A DNA stretch of 64,000 bases from Pseudomonas frederiksbergensis (GTDB taxonomy: Bacteria > Pseudomonadota > Gammaproteobacteria > Pseudomonadales > Pseudomonadaceae): positions 2,480,001 to 2,544,000 of the forward strand of contig NZ_CP142104.1 in assembly GCF_035751725.1 (NCBI RefSeq), written 5' to 3'. Positions 8,773 through 18,030 of the stretch are shown here, in pieces. The number at the start of each line of letters is the position of its first letter. Within the stretch, counting starts at the first letter, position 1. The translations under genes and the position numbers were made by a program. The notes under the pieces are model-generated. The model was not told the origin of the DNA and searched no databases. It worked only from the letters and a program-made list of their open reading frames with translations.

Positions 8773-10135
8773 TTTGAAACCGACCGCAGCGGCCCACGGT
8801 GAGCATGGCTTGAGCGTGCTCAGCAGCAACACGCTGCCCAGCGCCAGCACTGATGCGGGCGGCGCGGCGCGCTACGGCGTGGTTTTCCTCGCCCTGACCC
8901 TGGGCGGTTTTCTGCTTTGGGCGTGCCTGGCACCGCTCGATCAAGGCGTGGTCGGCAGCGGCACCGTGGTGGTGGCGGGGGAGCGCAAGGCGGTGCAGTC
9001 GCTGGTGGGCGGCGTGGTGGAGAAACTACTGGTCAGTGACGGTGACCGCGTCAGCCAGGGGCAACTGTTGGTGCAGCTCAACACGGTGCAGGCCCAGTCG
9101 CAGTTGGACGTGACCCTGGGCAAGCTGCTCAACGACCGCAGTATCGAGGCGCGGTTGATGGCTGAGCGCCTGGGCGCCGATGAAATCCAGTGGCCGCAGC
9201 AATTGCTGGAGCGCGCCGACGAGCCCCGCGTCAAGGCAGCCATGGCCCTGCAGAGCCAATTGTTCATGACCCGACGTGCCGAGCTGGGCAGTCGCTTGCA
9301 GATCATCGAGCACGAAATCGGCGCCTTGCAGCAACAGTTGCAGGGCTACGAAGGGGTCAAGCGCAACTACGACGCGCAGATGCGCTTTCAACAACAGGAG
9401 CTCGTGGGGCTGCGGGAGCTGGCCCGCGAAGGCTACGTGCCGCGCAACAAGCTCTTCGAGGCCGAGCGCAACGCGGCGCAACTGGCCGGACAGATCGCTT
9501 CTGGCATCGGCGACGTCGGCCGCACGCGCCAAGCCATCAACGAGAGTCGGCTCAAGGCGTTGCAGGCGCAGCAGGAATTCCGCCGCGATGCTGAAACCCA
9601 GCTCAGCGAAGTGTCGGCCGAAGCCGCCGGCTATGCCGATCAGATCCGCGCCTTGCAATTCGAAGTCGACAACGGTGCGATCCGCGCGCCAGTGGCGGGC
9701 CAGGTCATGGATTTGTCCATCCATACGGTGGGCGGTGTCGCCCAGGCCGGGCAAACGTTGATGCAGGTGGTGCCGTTGGACGCACCGATGGCGATCACCG
9801 CGCGCTTTGATCCGTTGATGGCCAACAAACTCACTCCCGGGCTGCCCGTGCATGTGCATTTCACCGCCCTGCAACGGGTGGATACGCCGACGGTGACCGG
9901 CACGGTCACCACCGTGTCGGCGGATCAGTTGATCGACGAGCAGACCCACCAGCCGTACTTCTCCGCCAAGGTCGAGATTCCCGCCGAGACGGTTGTCTCG
10001 TTGCAAAGCGCCGGGCTGCTGGTGCGCCCCGGCATGCTCGCCGACGTCACCGTGGTGACGGGTGAGCGCACCCTGATGAATTACCTGATGAAACCCCTGC
10101 GCGAACGCTTGCTGGCTGCCTTCAAAGAGGAATGA
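8765..10135 (+). CDS. Type I secretion membrane fusion protein (HlyD/PrtE family)
   Basis: A 456-aa HlyD-type adaptor with one N-terminal membrane helix (about residues 38-60). A lipoyl-like half (VVVAGERKAVQSLVGGVVE), a long coiled-coil hairpin (about 130-310, rich in Gln, Glu and Arg) and a second lipoyl half with the typical IRAPVAGQVMDL motif follow. It bridges the ABC permease and the outer membrane channel. The start overlaps the ATPase gene, and the stop overlaps the candidate upstream ATG of the TolC-like gene, so translational coupling is likely. Confidence 0.92.
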   Translation: MRDLKPTAAAHGEHGLSVLSSNTLPSASTDAGGAARYGVVFLALTLGGFLLWACLAPLDQGVVGSGTVVVAGERKAVQSLVGGVVEKLLVSDGDRVSQGQLLVQLNTVQAQSQLDVTLGKLLNDRSIEARLMAERLGADEIQWPQQLLERADEPRVKAAMALQSQLFMTRRAELGSRLQIIEHEIGALQQQLQGYEGVKRNYDAQMRFQQQELVGLRELAREGYVPRNKLFEAERNAAQLAGQIASGIGDVGRTRQAINESRLKALQAQQEFRRDAETQLSEVSAEAAGYADQIRALQFEVDNGAIRAPVAGQVMDLSIHTVGGVAQAGQTLMQVVPLDAPMAITARFDPLMANKLTPGLPVHVHFTALQRVDTPTVTGTVTTVSADQLIDEQTHQPYFSAKVEIPAETVVSLQSAGLLVRPGMLADVTVVTGERTLMNYLMKPLRERLLAAFKEE

Positions 10136-10137
10136 GC

Positions 10138-11487
10138 ATGACCGACCGTTGCCGTTATGGCGTCCGTGTGCTGTTGAGCCTGTGCACCAGTTGGGCGGTG
10201 ATCGGCCCCGCCTGGGCGGCGGAGGGCGGGTTGAGCCTGACCGCCGCCTACGACGCCTCGCGGCTCAATGACCCAACCTTGCAGACCGCGACCCACGCCT
10301 ACGACGCGTCACGACAGGAGGAGGCGATCGGGCGTGGCGGGCTTTATCCGCAAGTGTCGCTGTCATCGCGTTATGGCTATGGCGGGCGTACGGACGGCGG
10401 CGATGACAGCAGTTATGTGAACAGCAACGATTACCAGGCGAACAGCGTGACCCTGGCGGCACAACAACCCCTTTACGATAAGGGGCGCTGGGCGGCGTAC
10501 CAGGAAGGCAAGGCGCGGGGCGTGCTTGGCAGCCAGCAGTTCGATGTGGCCGGCCAAGCCTTGTTCGATCGCGTCGCCAAGGGCTACTTCGATGTCGCGC
10601 GCGCCGAGAATGAACTCAAGTTGATTGCCCAGCAAAAAACCGCCATCCGTGGCTTGGTCGTGCAGAGCAAAAAGCTCTATGAGGGCGGCCAGGGCGCGAT
10701 TACCGATATCGACGAGGCCCAGGCCCGGCTCGATCTGGTGGAGGCCCAGGAAACCGAAGCCCAGGCGCGCCGCGTGGCTGCGTTGCGGGCGTTGTCGGGG
10801 CGTACGAGCGTGCCCATCGACGACATCCAGCCGATGCGCGAAGAGTTGCCCACCGGCAGCCCCATCCCGCCTGAGCAGGATTTGCCTTACTGGACGGCAA
10901 TCGCTCGCGAGGCCAGCCCCGAATTGGCGGCACGGCTGGCGGCGGTGAAAGTTGCCGAGGCCCAGGCCGACAGCCAGCGCGCCGGGCATTATCCGACGTT
11001 GTCGTTGACCACCCAGTTGACCCGTCGGGAAACCCGCCAGTACCAGGAGCTCGATCCGCGCCAGGACACCTATTACGTTGGCGTTCAACTGGACATTCCG
11101 TTGTACCGCGGCGGCGCGGTCCGCGCCTCGGTAGCCAAGGCCGAGGCACAGTTGGCTGGCGCCCAGTCGGACTATGACGTGCAGCGCCAGGAACTGGCGG
11201 AATCAATCGAGACCGATTACCTGGGCGTGGTCGCGGGGTTCGCCAAGAGCAAGGCGATGCTACGGGCGGTGGAGTCCAACCAGCGGGCGCTGACCTCCAC
11301 CGAGAAGGGGTTCCAGGGCGGCGTGCGTTCGACCGTCGATATCCTCGACGCCCAGCAACGCTTGTTCCAGGCGCGCCGGGACCTGCTCGATACCAAGCTC
11401 GACATGCTGCAAAGCTATGTAAGCCTGCACACCCACACCGGCCAGATGAACCGTGCAGTGCTGGAGCAGGTGCAAAGCCTGTTCTGA
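10138..11487 (+). CDS. Type I secretion outer membrane channel (TolC/PrtF family)
   Basis: An outer membrane efflux protein of about 449 aa. ATG 10138 is preferred over ATG 10132 because GAGGA lies 7 bp before it but directly abuts 10132. A signal peptide (hydrophobic stretch, then AWA-AEG) is followed by two OEP repeats with the usual long Ala/Gln/Glu-rich helices, and QLDIPLYRGG marks the second repeat. It completes the three-component exporter. A 31-bp palindrome after the stop (11508-11538) may act as terminator for this operon and the convergent epimerase gene. Confidence 0.92.
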   Translation: MTDRCRYGVRVLLSLCTSWAVIGPAWAAEGGLSLTAAYDASRLNDPTLQTATHAYDASRQEEAIGRGGLYPQVSLSSRYGYGGRTDGGDDSSYVNSNDYQANSVTLAAQQPLYDKGRWAAYQEGKARGVLGSQQFDVAGQALFDRVAKGYFDVARAENELKLIAQQKTAIRGLVVQSKKLYEGGQGAITDIDEAQARLDLVEAQETEAQARRVAALRALSGRTSVPIDDIQPMREELPTGSPIPPEQDLPYWTAIAREASPELAARLAAVKVAEAQADSQRAGHYPTLSLTTQLTRRETRQYQELDPRQDTYYVGVQLDIPLYRGGAVRASVAKAEAQLAGAQSDYDVQRQELAESIETDYLGVVAGFAKSKAMLRAVESNQRALTSTEKGFQGGVRSTVDILDAQQRLFQARRDLLDTKLDMLQSYVSLHTHTGQMNRAVLEQVQSLF

Positions 11488-11507
11488 TCTGAAGTGTGCA
11501 ATGTTGT

Positions 11508-11538
11508 TGTGGCGAGGGAGCAACCTCCCTCGCCACAA
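11508..11538. repeat. Single REP-type palindrome between convergent genes
   Basis: GTGGCGAGGGAG and CTCCCTCGCCAC form a near-perfect hairpin around CAAC, without a T-run. It lies between the stop of the TolC-like gene and the stop of the epimerase gene, where a bidirectional terminator or mRNA-stabilising hairpin would be expected. Confidence 0.75.
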
Positions 11539-11585
11539 AGGCAGGTGGAACACAAGGGGCTGCATAGCAGCCCCAAAAAGCTCAA

Positions 11586-14500
11586 TCAGGCAGTGAAGTC
11601 ACTGGCATGCAGCTCCTTGACGCCCACCAGTTGCACTTCGAACTCGGCGGTGGCGTCCGCGTCGACGCTGCCGTAGAGGATGCCGTCGACAAAGCGCAGC
11701 TGGCCGGTGGCGTTGGCGTCGAAGGCGTTGCTGCCGATAAAGGTGAACGCATCGAGGGTGGCGGTCAGCGGGTTGGCGTCCAGGCCGGTGAAGTCCAGCT
11801 TGTCCAGCTCGGTGCTCTTGAAGCCGTTGATCACGTCCCGCGCCGCGCCGACGTCCATGTCCGACAGTGCGCCAAACGCGTAGGTGTCCGCGCCGGTGCC
11901 GCCGGTGAGGTTATCGGTGCCGGCGCCGCCGATCAGCCGGTCATCGCCGGAGCCGCCCACCAGGGTGTCGTTGCCCGCGCCGCCGTTGAGGATGTTCCCG
12001 GCGCTGTTGCCCGATAACGTATCGGCGTAGGCGCTGCCGGTCAGGTTCTCGATGAACTTCAAGGTGTCCAGCCCGGAACCCACGGTGTTCTGTTGCGCGG
12101 ACGTCGAGAGGTTCACGGTCACCCCGGCCAGGGCTCGCTCATAGGAGACGGTGTCGTTGCCATCGCGTCCGTCGAGGATGTTGTCGCCGGCACCGGCGAA
12201 CAGAATGTTGGCCAGCGCGTTACCGATCCCGTTGGCGGCGCCGGGGCTGTCGAGGTAGAGGTTCTCGACGTTGTTGCCCAAGGTGTAGGTCGCCAGGCTG
12301 CTGTGGACACTGTCGATCCCGCCCGACACCGGGTTGCTGCTGTTTTCGATCACGGTATCGCTGGCGTTGTCGACATAGTAGGTGTCGTCGCCGTCGCCGC
12401 CGCTCATGCTGTCGGCGCCTGCGGCTCCGTTGATCACGTTGTTGGCGACGTTGCCGGTGATGAAGTTGCGTCGCTCGTTACCGGTGCCGTCGATGTCCGA
12501 GACGCCGGTCAATACGAGGTTTTCCAGGTTGGCGCCGAGGGTCCAGCTGACCGAGGCCTGCACCGTATCGATCTGTGAGGTGGAGGTGTTGGTTTCCACC
12601 ACGCTGTCGAACGCGTTGTCGACGATGTAGATGTCATTGCCATCGCCACCGGTCAACGTGTCGGCGCCCAGGTCACCGTCCAGCGTATCGTTGCCGGAGC
12701 TGCCCACCAGGGTATCGGCCTGGTCGGTGCCGGAAATCATCCCGCCTTCATTCTGCGCGCCGTCGAAAATGTCCTGCACGCTGTTGTTGTCGTTGGGGTT
12801 GCCCTGGAAACCGAGGTCATCGGCGATGTAGTCCGCCAGGCGCTGGCCGACGATTTCCGCTGATTCCTCGTGCAGGTGCCAGACGTCGTCGGGGTAGACC
12901 AGCGGGTCCACTTCATAGCGCAAGGGCAGGTCGTCATAGTCCACCGCCAGTTTCACGTCGGCGCGCTCGGCGGCGATAGCTTCCTGGGTGGCGCGGACAT
13001 AGCCCACGCCCTCGACGATGGCGGCGATTTTTTCCTCCGAGTAGCCACGGGCGCGTGCGGCGTCCTGCTCGTAGTGGCCGGTCTCCATCATGTATACGGT
13101 GAAATTGCCGAACTGGGCGTGCAGGTAATCGAAGACCTTCAGTGTCGCCGCCTTGTAGGCCGCCGCGGCGGCTGCCTTGTCGGTTGAGCGGGCGATTTCC
13201 TGGGCGGCTTCCTCGCCCTGGCCCCAGATGATGCCCATGGTCACGTTGTCGATGGACTTCAGTTCGGTGAGCTGGTCGCGCAACAACGTCACGGCCCGCA
13301 ACAGCGCCGGCCCCGGTTGGTTGGTGTCGGTCAGCCACCAGCACAATTTCAGTTCCTCGGCCCCCAGCGTCGACAAGCCGTTGACCGTGCTGCCGCCCAC
13401 GGCAATGTCGATGCCGTTGCCGTCGGCATCGTTGAACTGGCTGCGCACGTCGTAGGTGGTGTACTTGCTCAGGTCGTTGACCAGCATCGAGGTGCCGGAT
13501 TGATCGTCGTCCTCGCTCATGCGCAGCAGGCGCGCGTTGGACTGGCCGAGGGTCGGCAAGTAAAGGATGTCTTGCTGGGCGCGTTCGTCGAAGACGAAGT
13601 CGCTGGCGGTCAGGGTGTTGAGGTAGTTGCCGTTCAGGGCGATCTCGAAACGGTTGCCATCGGCGTCGGCCTGGCTGGACTTGACATAGGTCTTGTCGCC
13701 CGCCGCGTTCAAGGTCATGTAGAGCGTGCCGTTGCTGCCGTCGCCGAGACCAAGGAAGCCCAGGCCGGACACGTCGATCTTGTCCACGCCCACGGTGAAG
13801 TCATAGATCGTGTCCGTGGCCGTGACGCCGCCGGTGTCGTAGTCCCGGTAGCTGTCGGACAGGTTGTTGTAGCGGAACGTGTCGGCGCCGTCGCCGCCAT
13901 ACAGCGAATCGCGCCCGGCGCCGCCGTCGACGATGTCCGCGCCGGTGCCGGCCTTGATGGTGTCGTTGCCGCCGAGCCCGAGGATCAGATCGGCGCCTGC
14001 CGTGCCGTTGAGGCTTTCTGCGTTGGCCGTACCGGTGATGGTGTTGGCCGGCGCATCGGCGACCACCAGGGCGAAGCTGTCGCTGACCGAGGCACCCGAG
14101 GGATCGGTGGCCTTGATCAGTACATCGTAGTTGCCGGCGGCGGTGCTGGAGGGTGTGCCGCTGAAGGTCAGGTTGGTGGCGTTGAACGCCAGCCATGAGG
14201 GCAGGGGGCTGCCGTTGGCGAGGGTCGCGGTGTAGGTCAACACATCCTGGTTGGCGTCGCTGAAGCTGTTGCTGGCGACGGTGTATTGGAACGGCGTGCT
14301 TTCGCTGGCGTTCTGGTCCAGGAGCGGGATGACCACCACTGGCGCCACGTTGGTCGGGGTGTTCTGGTCGGCGAAGACAAAGTGATTGGCCGTCAGGCTG
14401 CTGACGAGGTTGCCCGCCATAGAAATCTCGAAGCGGTTGCCGTTGGCATCGACCGTGAGGTCCTTGAGGTAGGTGCGGTTGGTCGAGGAACTGTAAGTGA

Positions 14501-17195
14501 CCTGCAGCGTGCCGTTGAGCCCGTTGCCCAGGCCGGTATAGCCCAGGGCCGCGACGTCGATCTTGTCGGCGGCCACGTCGAAATCGAGGATCTGGTCACT
14601 GGCGCTGGTGGAACTGGTGCGGTAGCTGTCGAGTTTGGAGGTGTAGCGAAACACATCGGCGCCCGTGCCGCCGGTGAGTTTGTCCACGCCAGTGCCGCCC
14701 ACCAGGATGTCGTTGCCGGCGGCGCCGTTGATCGTGTCGTTGCCCGCGCCGCCGAAAATCTGCTCGTTGGCGACCGTGCCGGTCAGCGTGTCGTTGTTCG
14801 GCGTGCCGTTGATCACGACGGACGAGGGCACGTCTTGCACGGCCAGGGTAAAGCTGTCGCTGACGGTGGCATTGCTGCCGTCGGTTGCGGTGACCTGGAT
14901 CGAATAGGTGCCCGAAGCCGTGTCCGGCGGAGTACCGCTGAAGGTGCGCGTGGCGGCGTCGAACGTCAGCCAGCTGGGCAGGGCGCTACCGTCGGCCAAC
15001 TTGGCGGTGTAGCTGAGGCTGTCGTTATCGGGGTCGGTGAAACTGGTGGCCGGGACCACGTAGTTGAAGGGCGTTTTTTCGGTGGCGTTCTGGTCCAGCA
15101 ACGGCGTGGCGACGACCGGTGCCTGGTTGGTCGGCGACGAGGTGGCGAAGACGAAGTTGGCGCTGGTCAGGGTGTTGAGGTAATTACCCTCCAAGGCCAC
15201 TTCGAAGCGGTTGCCATTGGCGTCGGCTTCGAGGGATTTGACGTACGTCTTGGTGCCCGCGCTGTTGAGCACCAGGTAAACCGTATTGTTCTTGCCGTCG
15301 CCCAGCCCGGTGAAGCCCATGGCGGAAAGGTCGATCTTGTCGGCGGCGACGTTGAAGTCGGTGATCACGTCGCCCAGGTTCGCGCCGCCGGTATTGTAGT
15401 TGCGGTAGCTGTCCAGCCGGTTGGAAAACACGAAGGTGTCCGCCCCGGTCCCGCCCGTGAGGGTGTCCATGCCGGCGCCGCCGTCGAGCTTGTCGTCACC
15501 CGCGCCACCACTGAGGCTATCGTTGCCCGCGAGGCCGAGCAGGGTGTCGGCGGCGTCGCTGCCCAGCAACGAATCGCTGCCGGTGGTGCCAGTGATCACT
15601 CGGTTGAAGATGAAGTTGTTGGCCGTCAAGGTACTCGTCAGGTTGCCCGAGAGAATCAGCTCGAAGCGATTGCCGCTGGCGTCGGCGTCGTAGTCCTTGA
15701 TGTAGGTGCGGTCGCTGCTGGCGTTGTAGCTGACCTGCAAGGTGCCGCCACGGCCGTTGCCCAGCCCGGTGAAACCGAGGCCCGCGAGGTCGATCTTGTC
15801 CTGGGTCACATCAAAATCGGTGATGGTGTCGTCGAAGCTCGCCGTTGCATTGCGATAACTGTCGGACTGGCTGGTGAAACGGAACATATCGGCACCGGTG
15901 CCGCCGGTGAGTTTGTCGATGCCCGCGCCACCCACCAGGATGTCGCTTCCGGCCCCTGCGTTGATAGTGTCGTTGCCGGCCGCGCCATAGAAAATCTCGC
16001 TGGCGCTGGTGCCCGTGAGAATGTCGTTGCCCGCAGTGCCTTGCACAGTGGTCATCGGCACCGTGGCGCTGACGTAGCTGCCGTCGCCATAGACCAGCGT
16101 GGCGCCCTTGCTGGTGTGGCTGATGGTGTTGGCGATGATGGCGTTGCGATCGGTGCCGTCCTCGTTGCGCTCGGCGACGCCGTAGGTGGACAGGTCGCTG
16201 CCACTGATGACGTTGCCCTGGATCAGGTTGTCGCTGCCGTTGAAGTATTTGCCGGACACCCCGAGGGTATCGTCGTAGGACTGGATGATGATTTCCGGCA
16301 CGGCGCTGCCCAACGAGTTGTTGTTGAGCGTGTTGTCGAGCACGTCGACGTGGTTGCTGCCGTAGATGCGAATGCCGGCGCTGGCGTTGTCATGGATATC
16401 GACGCCGGTCACGGTCACTTCGCTGGACAGCTTGATCAGCACACCTTCAGCGCCGTTTCCGTATACCTCGCCGCCGGTGATGGTGATGTTGCTGGGGGAG
16501 GGGATGTCTTCGCTGCCGCGCTGCACCACGATGCCGTTGCCGCCGTTGTTATAGGCGACGTTGTTGGCGAGGGTGAAATCGTGCGTGCTGGTGACGACGT
16601 TGAAACCGTGGCGGTCGTTGTCGTAGGCGATGTTGTTTTCAAAGATGCTGTCGCTCAAGAAATCGGCGACAAAGCCATCCAGGCCATTGCCATGGGACAC
16701 GCTGTTCTTGATGACCATGTTGACGGTTTGCTCGTGGGGGTCGAAGCCGTACCCGGAACAATCCTTGATCTCGACGCTGTCGAGGGTGACGTTGGAGTCG
16801 TAGCCTTCTTCGCCGGGAATATAACCGTTGAACCAGCCGTCCACCTTGCCGGTGGTGGCGTCTCGGTTGCCGTCGATGGTGAGGTTGCTGACCCCGAAAT
16901 CGTGGGTCTCCTCGCCATAGGCCGAACGGATGATGCCGGTGATCTTCGTGTCCGAGCCATCGGCCAATTTGACCGTGGTGTCACCCATGCCGTCGCCGTA
17001 CAGGTAGACGTTGCTCTTGAGCATCAGGCAGCCATCGGACGGTTCCTCGCCCCCCGAAACGATATAGGTGCCGGTCGGCATGTACACCTGCCCGCCGCCT
17101 GCGGCCGCTGCCGCATCGATTGCACTCTGAATGGCCGCCGTGTCGTCAGTGACGCCATCTCCTTTGGCGCCAAAATCTTGTACGTTGAAAATCAT
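11586..17195 (-). CDS. Secreted mannuronan C5-epimerase with internal acetylhydrolase-type domain (PsmE/AlgE-like)
   Basis: 1869 aa, starting at ATG 17195 with GGAGA upstream. Residues 1-383 are the A-module, a right-handed beta-helix converting D-mannuronate to L-guluronate in alginate polymer. K117, Y149, D152 and H154 (YGFDPHE) carry the same numbers as the AlgE4 catalytic residues. Four RTX R-modules follow (384-532, 533-685, 793-945, 1050-1203), with cadherin/He_PIG-like spacers at 689-790 and 948-1048. An SGNH/SASA-type esterase domain spans 1207-1466, with LGQSN (S1219), WGQGE (1324-1328) and DVWH (1437-1440). More RTX nonapeptides and a serralysin-type secretion tail end the protein. 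The plan matches P. syringae PsmE, known to epimerise and O-deacetylate alginate. No signal peptide is present, so export by the adjacent type I system is expected. Confidence 0.93.
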   Translation of the reverse strand: MIFNVQDFGAKGDGVTDDTAAIQSAIDAAAAAGGGQVYMPTGTYIVSGGEEPSDGCLMLKSNVYLYGDGMGDTTVKLADGSDTKITGIIRSAYGEETHDFGVSNLTIDGNRDATTGKVDGWFNGYIPGEEGYDSNVTLDSVEIKDCSGYGFDPHEQTVNMVIKNSVSHGNGLDGFVADFLSDSIFENNIAYDNDRHGFNVVTSTHDFTLANNVAYNNGGNGIVVQRGSEDIPSPSNITITGGEVYGNGAEGVLIKLSSEVTVTGVDIHDNASAGIRIYGSNHVDVLDNTLNNNSLGSAVPEIIIQSYDDTLGVSGKYFNGSDNLIQGNVISGSDLSTYGVAERNEDGTDRNAIIANTISHTSKGATLVYGDGSYVSATVPMTTVQGTAGNDILTGTSASEIFYGAAGNDTINAGAGSDILVGGAGIDKLTGGTGADMFRFTSQSDSYRNATASFDDTITDFDVTQDKIDLAGLGFTGLGNGRGGTLQVSYNASSDRTYIKDYDADASGNRFELILSGNLTSTLTANNFIFNRVITGTTGSDSLLGSDAADTLLGLAGNDSLSGGAGDDKLDGGAGMDTLTGGTGADTFVFSNRLDSYRNYNTGGANLGDVITDFNVAADKIDLSAMGFTGLGDGKNNTVYLVLNSAGTKTYVKSLEADANGNRFEVALEGNYLNTLTSANFVFATSSPTNQAPVVATPLLDQNATEKTPFNYVVPATSFTDPDNDSLSYTAKLADGSALPSWLTFDAATRTFSGTPPDTASGTYSIQVTATDGSNATVSDSFTLAVQDVPSSVVINGTPNNDTLTGTVANEQIFGGAGNDTINGAAGNDILVGGTGVDKLTGGTGADVFRYTSKLDSYRTSSTSASDQILDFDVAADKIDVAALGYTGLGNGLNGTLQVTYSSSTNRTYLKDLTVDANGNRFEISMAGNLVSSLTANHFVFADQNTPTNVAPVVVIPLLDQNASESTPFQYTVASNSFSDANQDVLTYTATLANGSPLPSWLAFNATNLTFSGTPSSTAAGNYDVLIKATDPSGASVSDSFALVVADAPANTITGTANAESLNGTAGADLILGLGGNDTIKAGTGADIVDGGAGRDSLYGGDGADTFRYNNLSDSYRDYDTGGVTATDTIYDFTVGVDKIDVSGLGFLGLGDGSNGTLYMTLNAAGDKTYVKSSQADADGNRFEIALNGNYLNTLTASDFVFDERAQQDILYLPTLGQSNARLLRMSEDDDQSGTSMLVNDLSKYTTYDVRSQFNDADGNGIDIAVGGSTVNGLSTLGAEELKLCWWLTDTNQPGPALLRAVTLLRDQLTELKSIDNVTMGIIWGQGEEAAQEIARSTDKAAAAAAYKAATLKVFDYLHAQFGNFTVYMMETGHYEQDAARARGYSEEKIAAIVEGVGYVRATQEAIAAERADVKLAVDYDDLPLRYEVDPLVYPDDVWHLHEESAEIVGQRLADYIADDLGFQGNPNDNNSVQDIFDGAQNEGGMISGTDQADTLVGSSGNDTLDGDLGADTLTGGDGNDIYIVDNAFDSVVETNTSTSQIDTVQASVSWTLGANLENLVLTGVSDIDGTGNERRNFITGNVANNVINGAAGADSMSGGDGDDTYYVDNASDTVIENSSNPVSGGIDSVHSSLATYTLGNNVENLYLDSPGAANGIGNALANILFAGAGDNILDGRDGNDTVSYERALAGVTVNLSTSAQQNTVGSGLDTLKFIENLTGSAYADTLSGNSAGNILNGGAGNDTLVGGSGDDRLIGGAGTDNLTGGTGADTYAFGALSDMDVGAARDVINGFKSTELDKLDFTGLDANPLTATLDAFTFIGSNAFDANATGQLRFVDGILYGSVDADATAEFEVQLVGVKELHASDFTA

Positions 17196-17424
17196 GGACT
17201 TATCTCCGTATTAGGCTAAGAACCTCGTTGGATGCCAATATTCCATCGGCGACCACGGTGTTATGACCCAACGGAGCGAAAAAGTTGTGACCGCGTATCG
17301 GTGAAGTGTCAAAAAACTGATAAACGGTTGCGCGGAGTTTGAAGTGTGTAACATTTCCTTGACGCTTTTCACGCAAAACGTTGATCCCTGTGGCAGCGGT
17401 GGTCTCCCGTGGCGTGGTCTTTCC

Positions 17425-17438
17425 TTGATTGGCATCAA
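17425..17438 (+). promoter_or_regulatory. ANR/DNR box, perfect FNR-type palindrome
   Basis: TTGAT-TGGC-ATCAA matches the FNR/ANR/DNR consensus at all ten positions. Its centre is 17431.5, so a class II promoter would start near 17473, with a TAnnnT -10 match (TACCCT) at 17461-17466. The ATG of the downstream membrane gene is at 17503. The rest of the 307-bp gap 17196-17502 must also hold the epimerase promoter, which I cannot identify. Confidence 0.85.
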
Positions 17439-17502
17439 CCCCACCGCCAGGCCCGCGCGATACCCTCGAATAAACCATTCGCCCCGCCGAAAAAAGGCTG
17501 CC

Positions 17503-17946
17503 ATGACCTATCCGCTGTTTCTGACCTTGCACCTGTTCGCCGCGCTGGTTTTCATCGGCACGGTGTTTTTCGAGGTGTTGTTTCTGGAGAGCATCCGCAA
17601 GCAATTGCCCAACAAAGTGATGGTGCTGCTGGAGCAGGGCATCAGCCGGCGCGCCCGGCAATTGATGCCGTGGGTGCTGCTGGTGTTGTTCGGTGCGGGC
17701 ATCGCCATGGTCTGGCTGCGTTATCTTCCGGTGCTGGCGGCGCCGTCGCAGTCATCGTTCGGCATGTTGCTGGGGCTCAAGATCCTGCTCGCCGCCAGCG
17801 TATTGGGGCATTTTCTCTGGGCGATGTGGCTGTTCCGCAGCGGGCGCATGAATGGTCGTTACGTCCGGATCATCCATACCAGCGTGTTTGCCCACATGGT
17901 CGCGATTGTGCTGCTGGCCAAGGGCATGTTCTACCTCACCTGGTAG
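17503..17946 (+). CDS. Small four-helix membrane protein (CopD/DUF-type), anaerobically controlled
   Basis: A 147-aa protein from ATG 17503 (AAAAGG seven bases upstream). Four hydrophobic segments carry a conserved-looking His in the first helix (LHLF), FIGTVFFEVLFLES, LLGLKILLAASVLGH and HMVAIVLLAKGMFYLTW. It is clearly paralogous to the protein encoded at 52311-52748, which sits behind nnrS. The helix His and copper-protein-like layout suggest a heme- or copper-related role, but function is unknown. A perfect ANR/DNR box lies 65 bp upstream of the ATG, tying it to low-oxygen or NO conditions like the neighbouring nos, nir and nor genes. Confidence 0.8.
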   Translation: MTYPLFLTLHLFAALVFIGTVFFEVLFLESIRKQLPNKVMVLLEQGISRRARQLMPWVLLVLFGAGIAMVWLRYLPVLAAPSQSSFGMLLGLKILLAASVLGHFLWAMWLFRSGRMNGRYVRIIHTSVFAHMVAIVLLAKGMFYLTW

Positions 17947-17960
17947 CCGTTGCCGGGCGC

Positions 17961-17974
17961 TTGATACAGGTCAA
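17961..17974 (+). promoter_or_regulatory. ANR/DNR box upstream of the hemN pair
   Basis: TTGAT-ACAG-GTCAA matches the FNR consensus at nine of ten positions. Its centre is about 64 bp before the ATG at 18031, a distance like that of the nosR and norC boxes. The -10 region is weak by eye. Anaerobic induction of hemN by ANR is established in pseudomonads. Confidence 0.8.
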
Positions 17975-18030
17975 GGTGCCCGCACGGGATAAGCCCGACA
18001 CTGTCGCCGCGCAGCCACTCGGAGATTGTC

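Noticed and set aside
11586..17195. CRISPR or tandem DNA repeat in the repetitive GC-rich stretch
   Set aside because: The repetition is in coding sequence for RTX nonapeptides and R-modules, with variable DNA and no spacer-repeat pattern.
14286..17219. Very long open frame (977 codons) on the plus strand opposite the epimerase gene
   Set aside because: It is the antisense shadow of Gly/Asp/Asn-rich RTX coding sequence with high third-position GC. Its product is repetitive Val/Gly/Ala-rich sequence without any family likeness, while the minus strand encodes a complete known protein.
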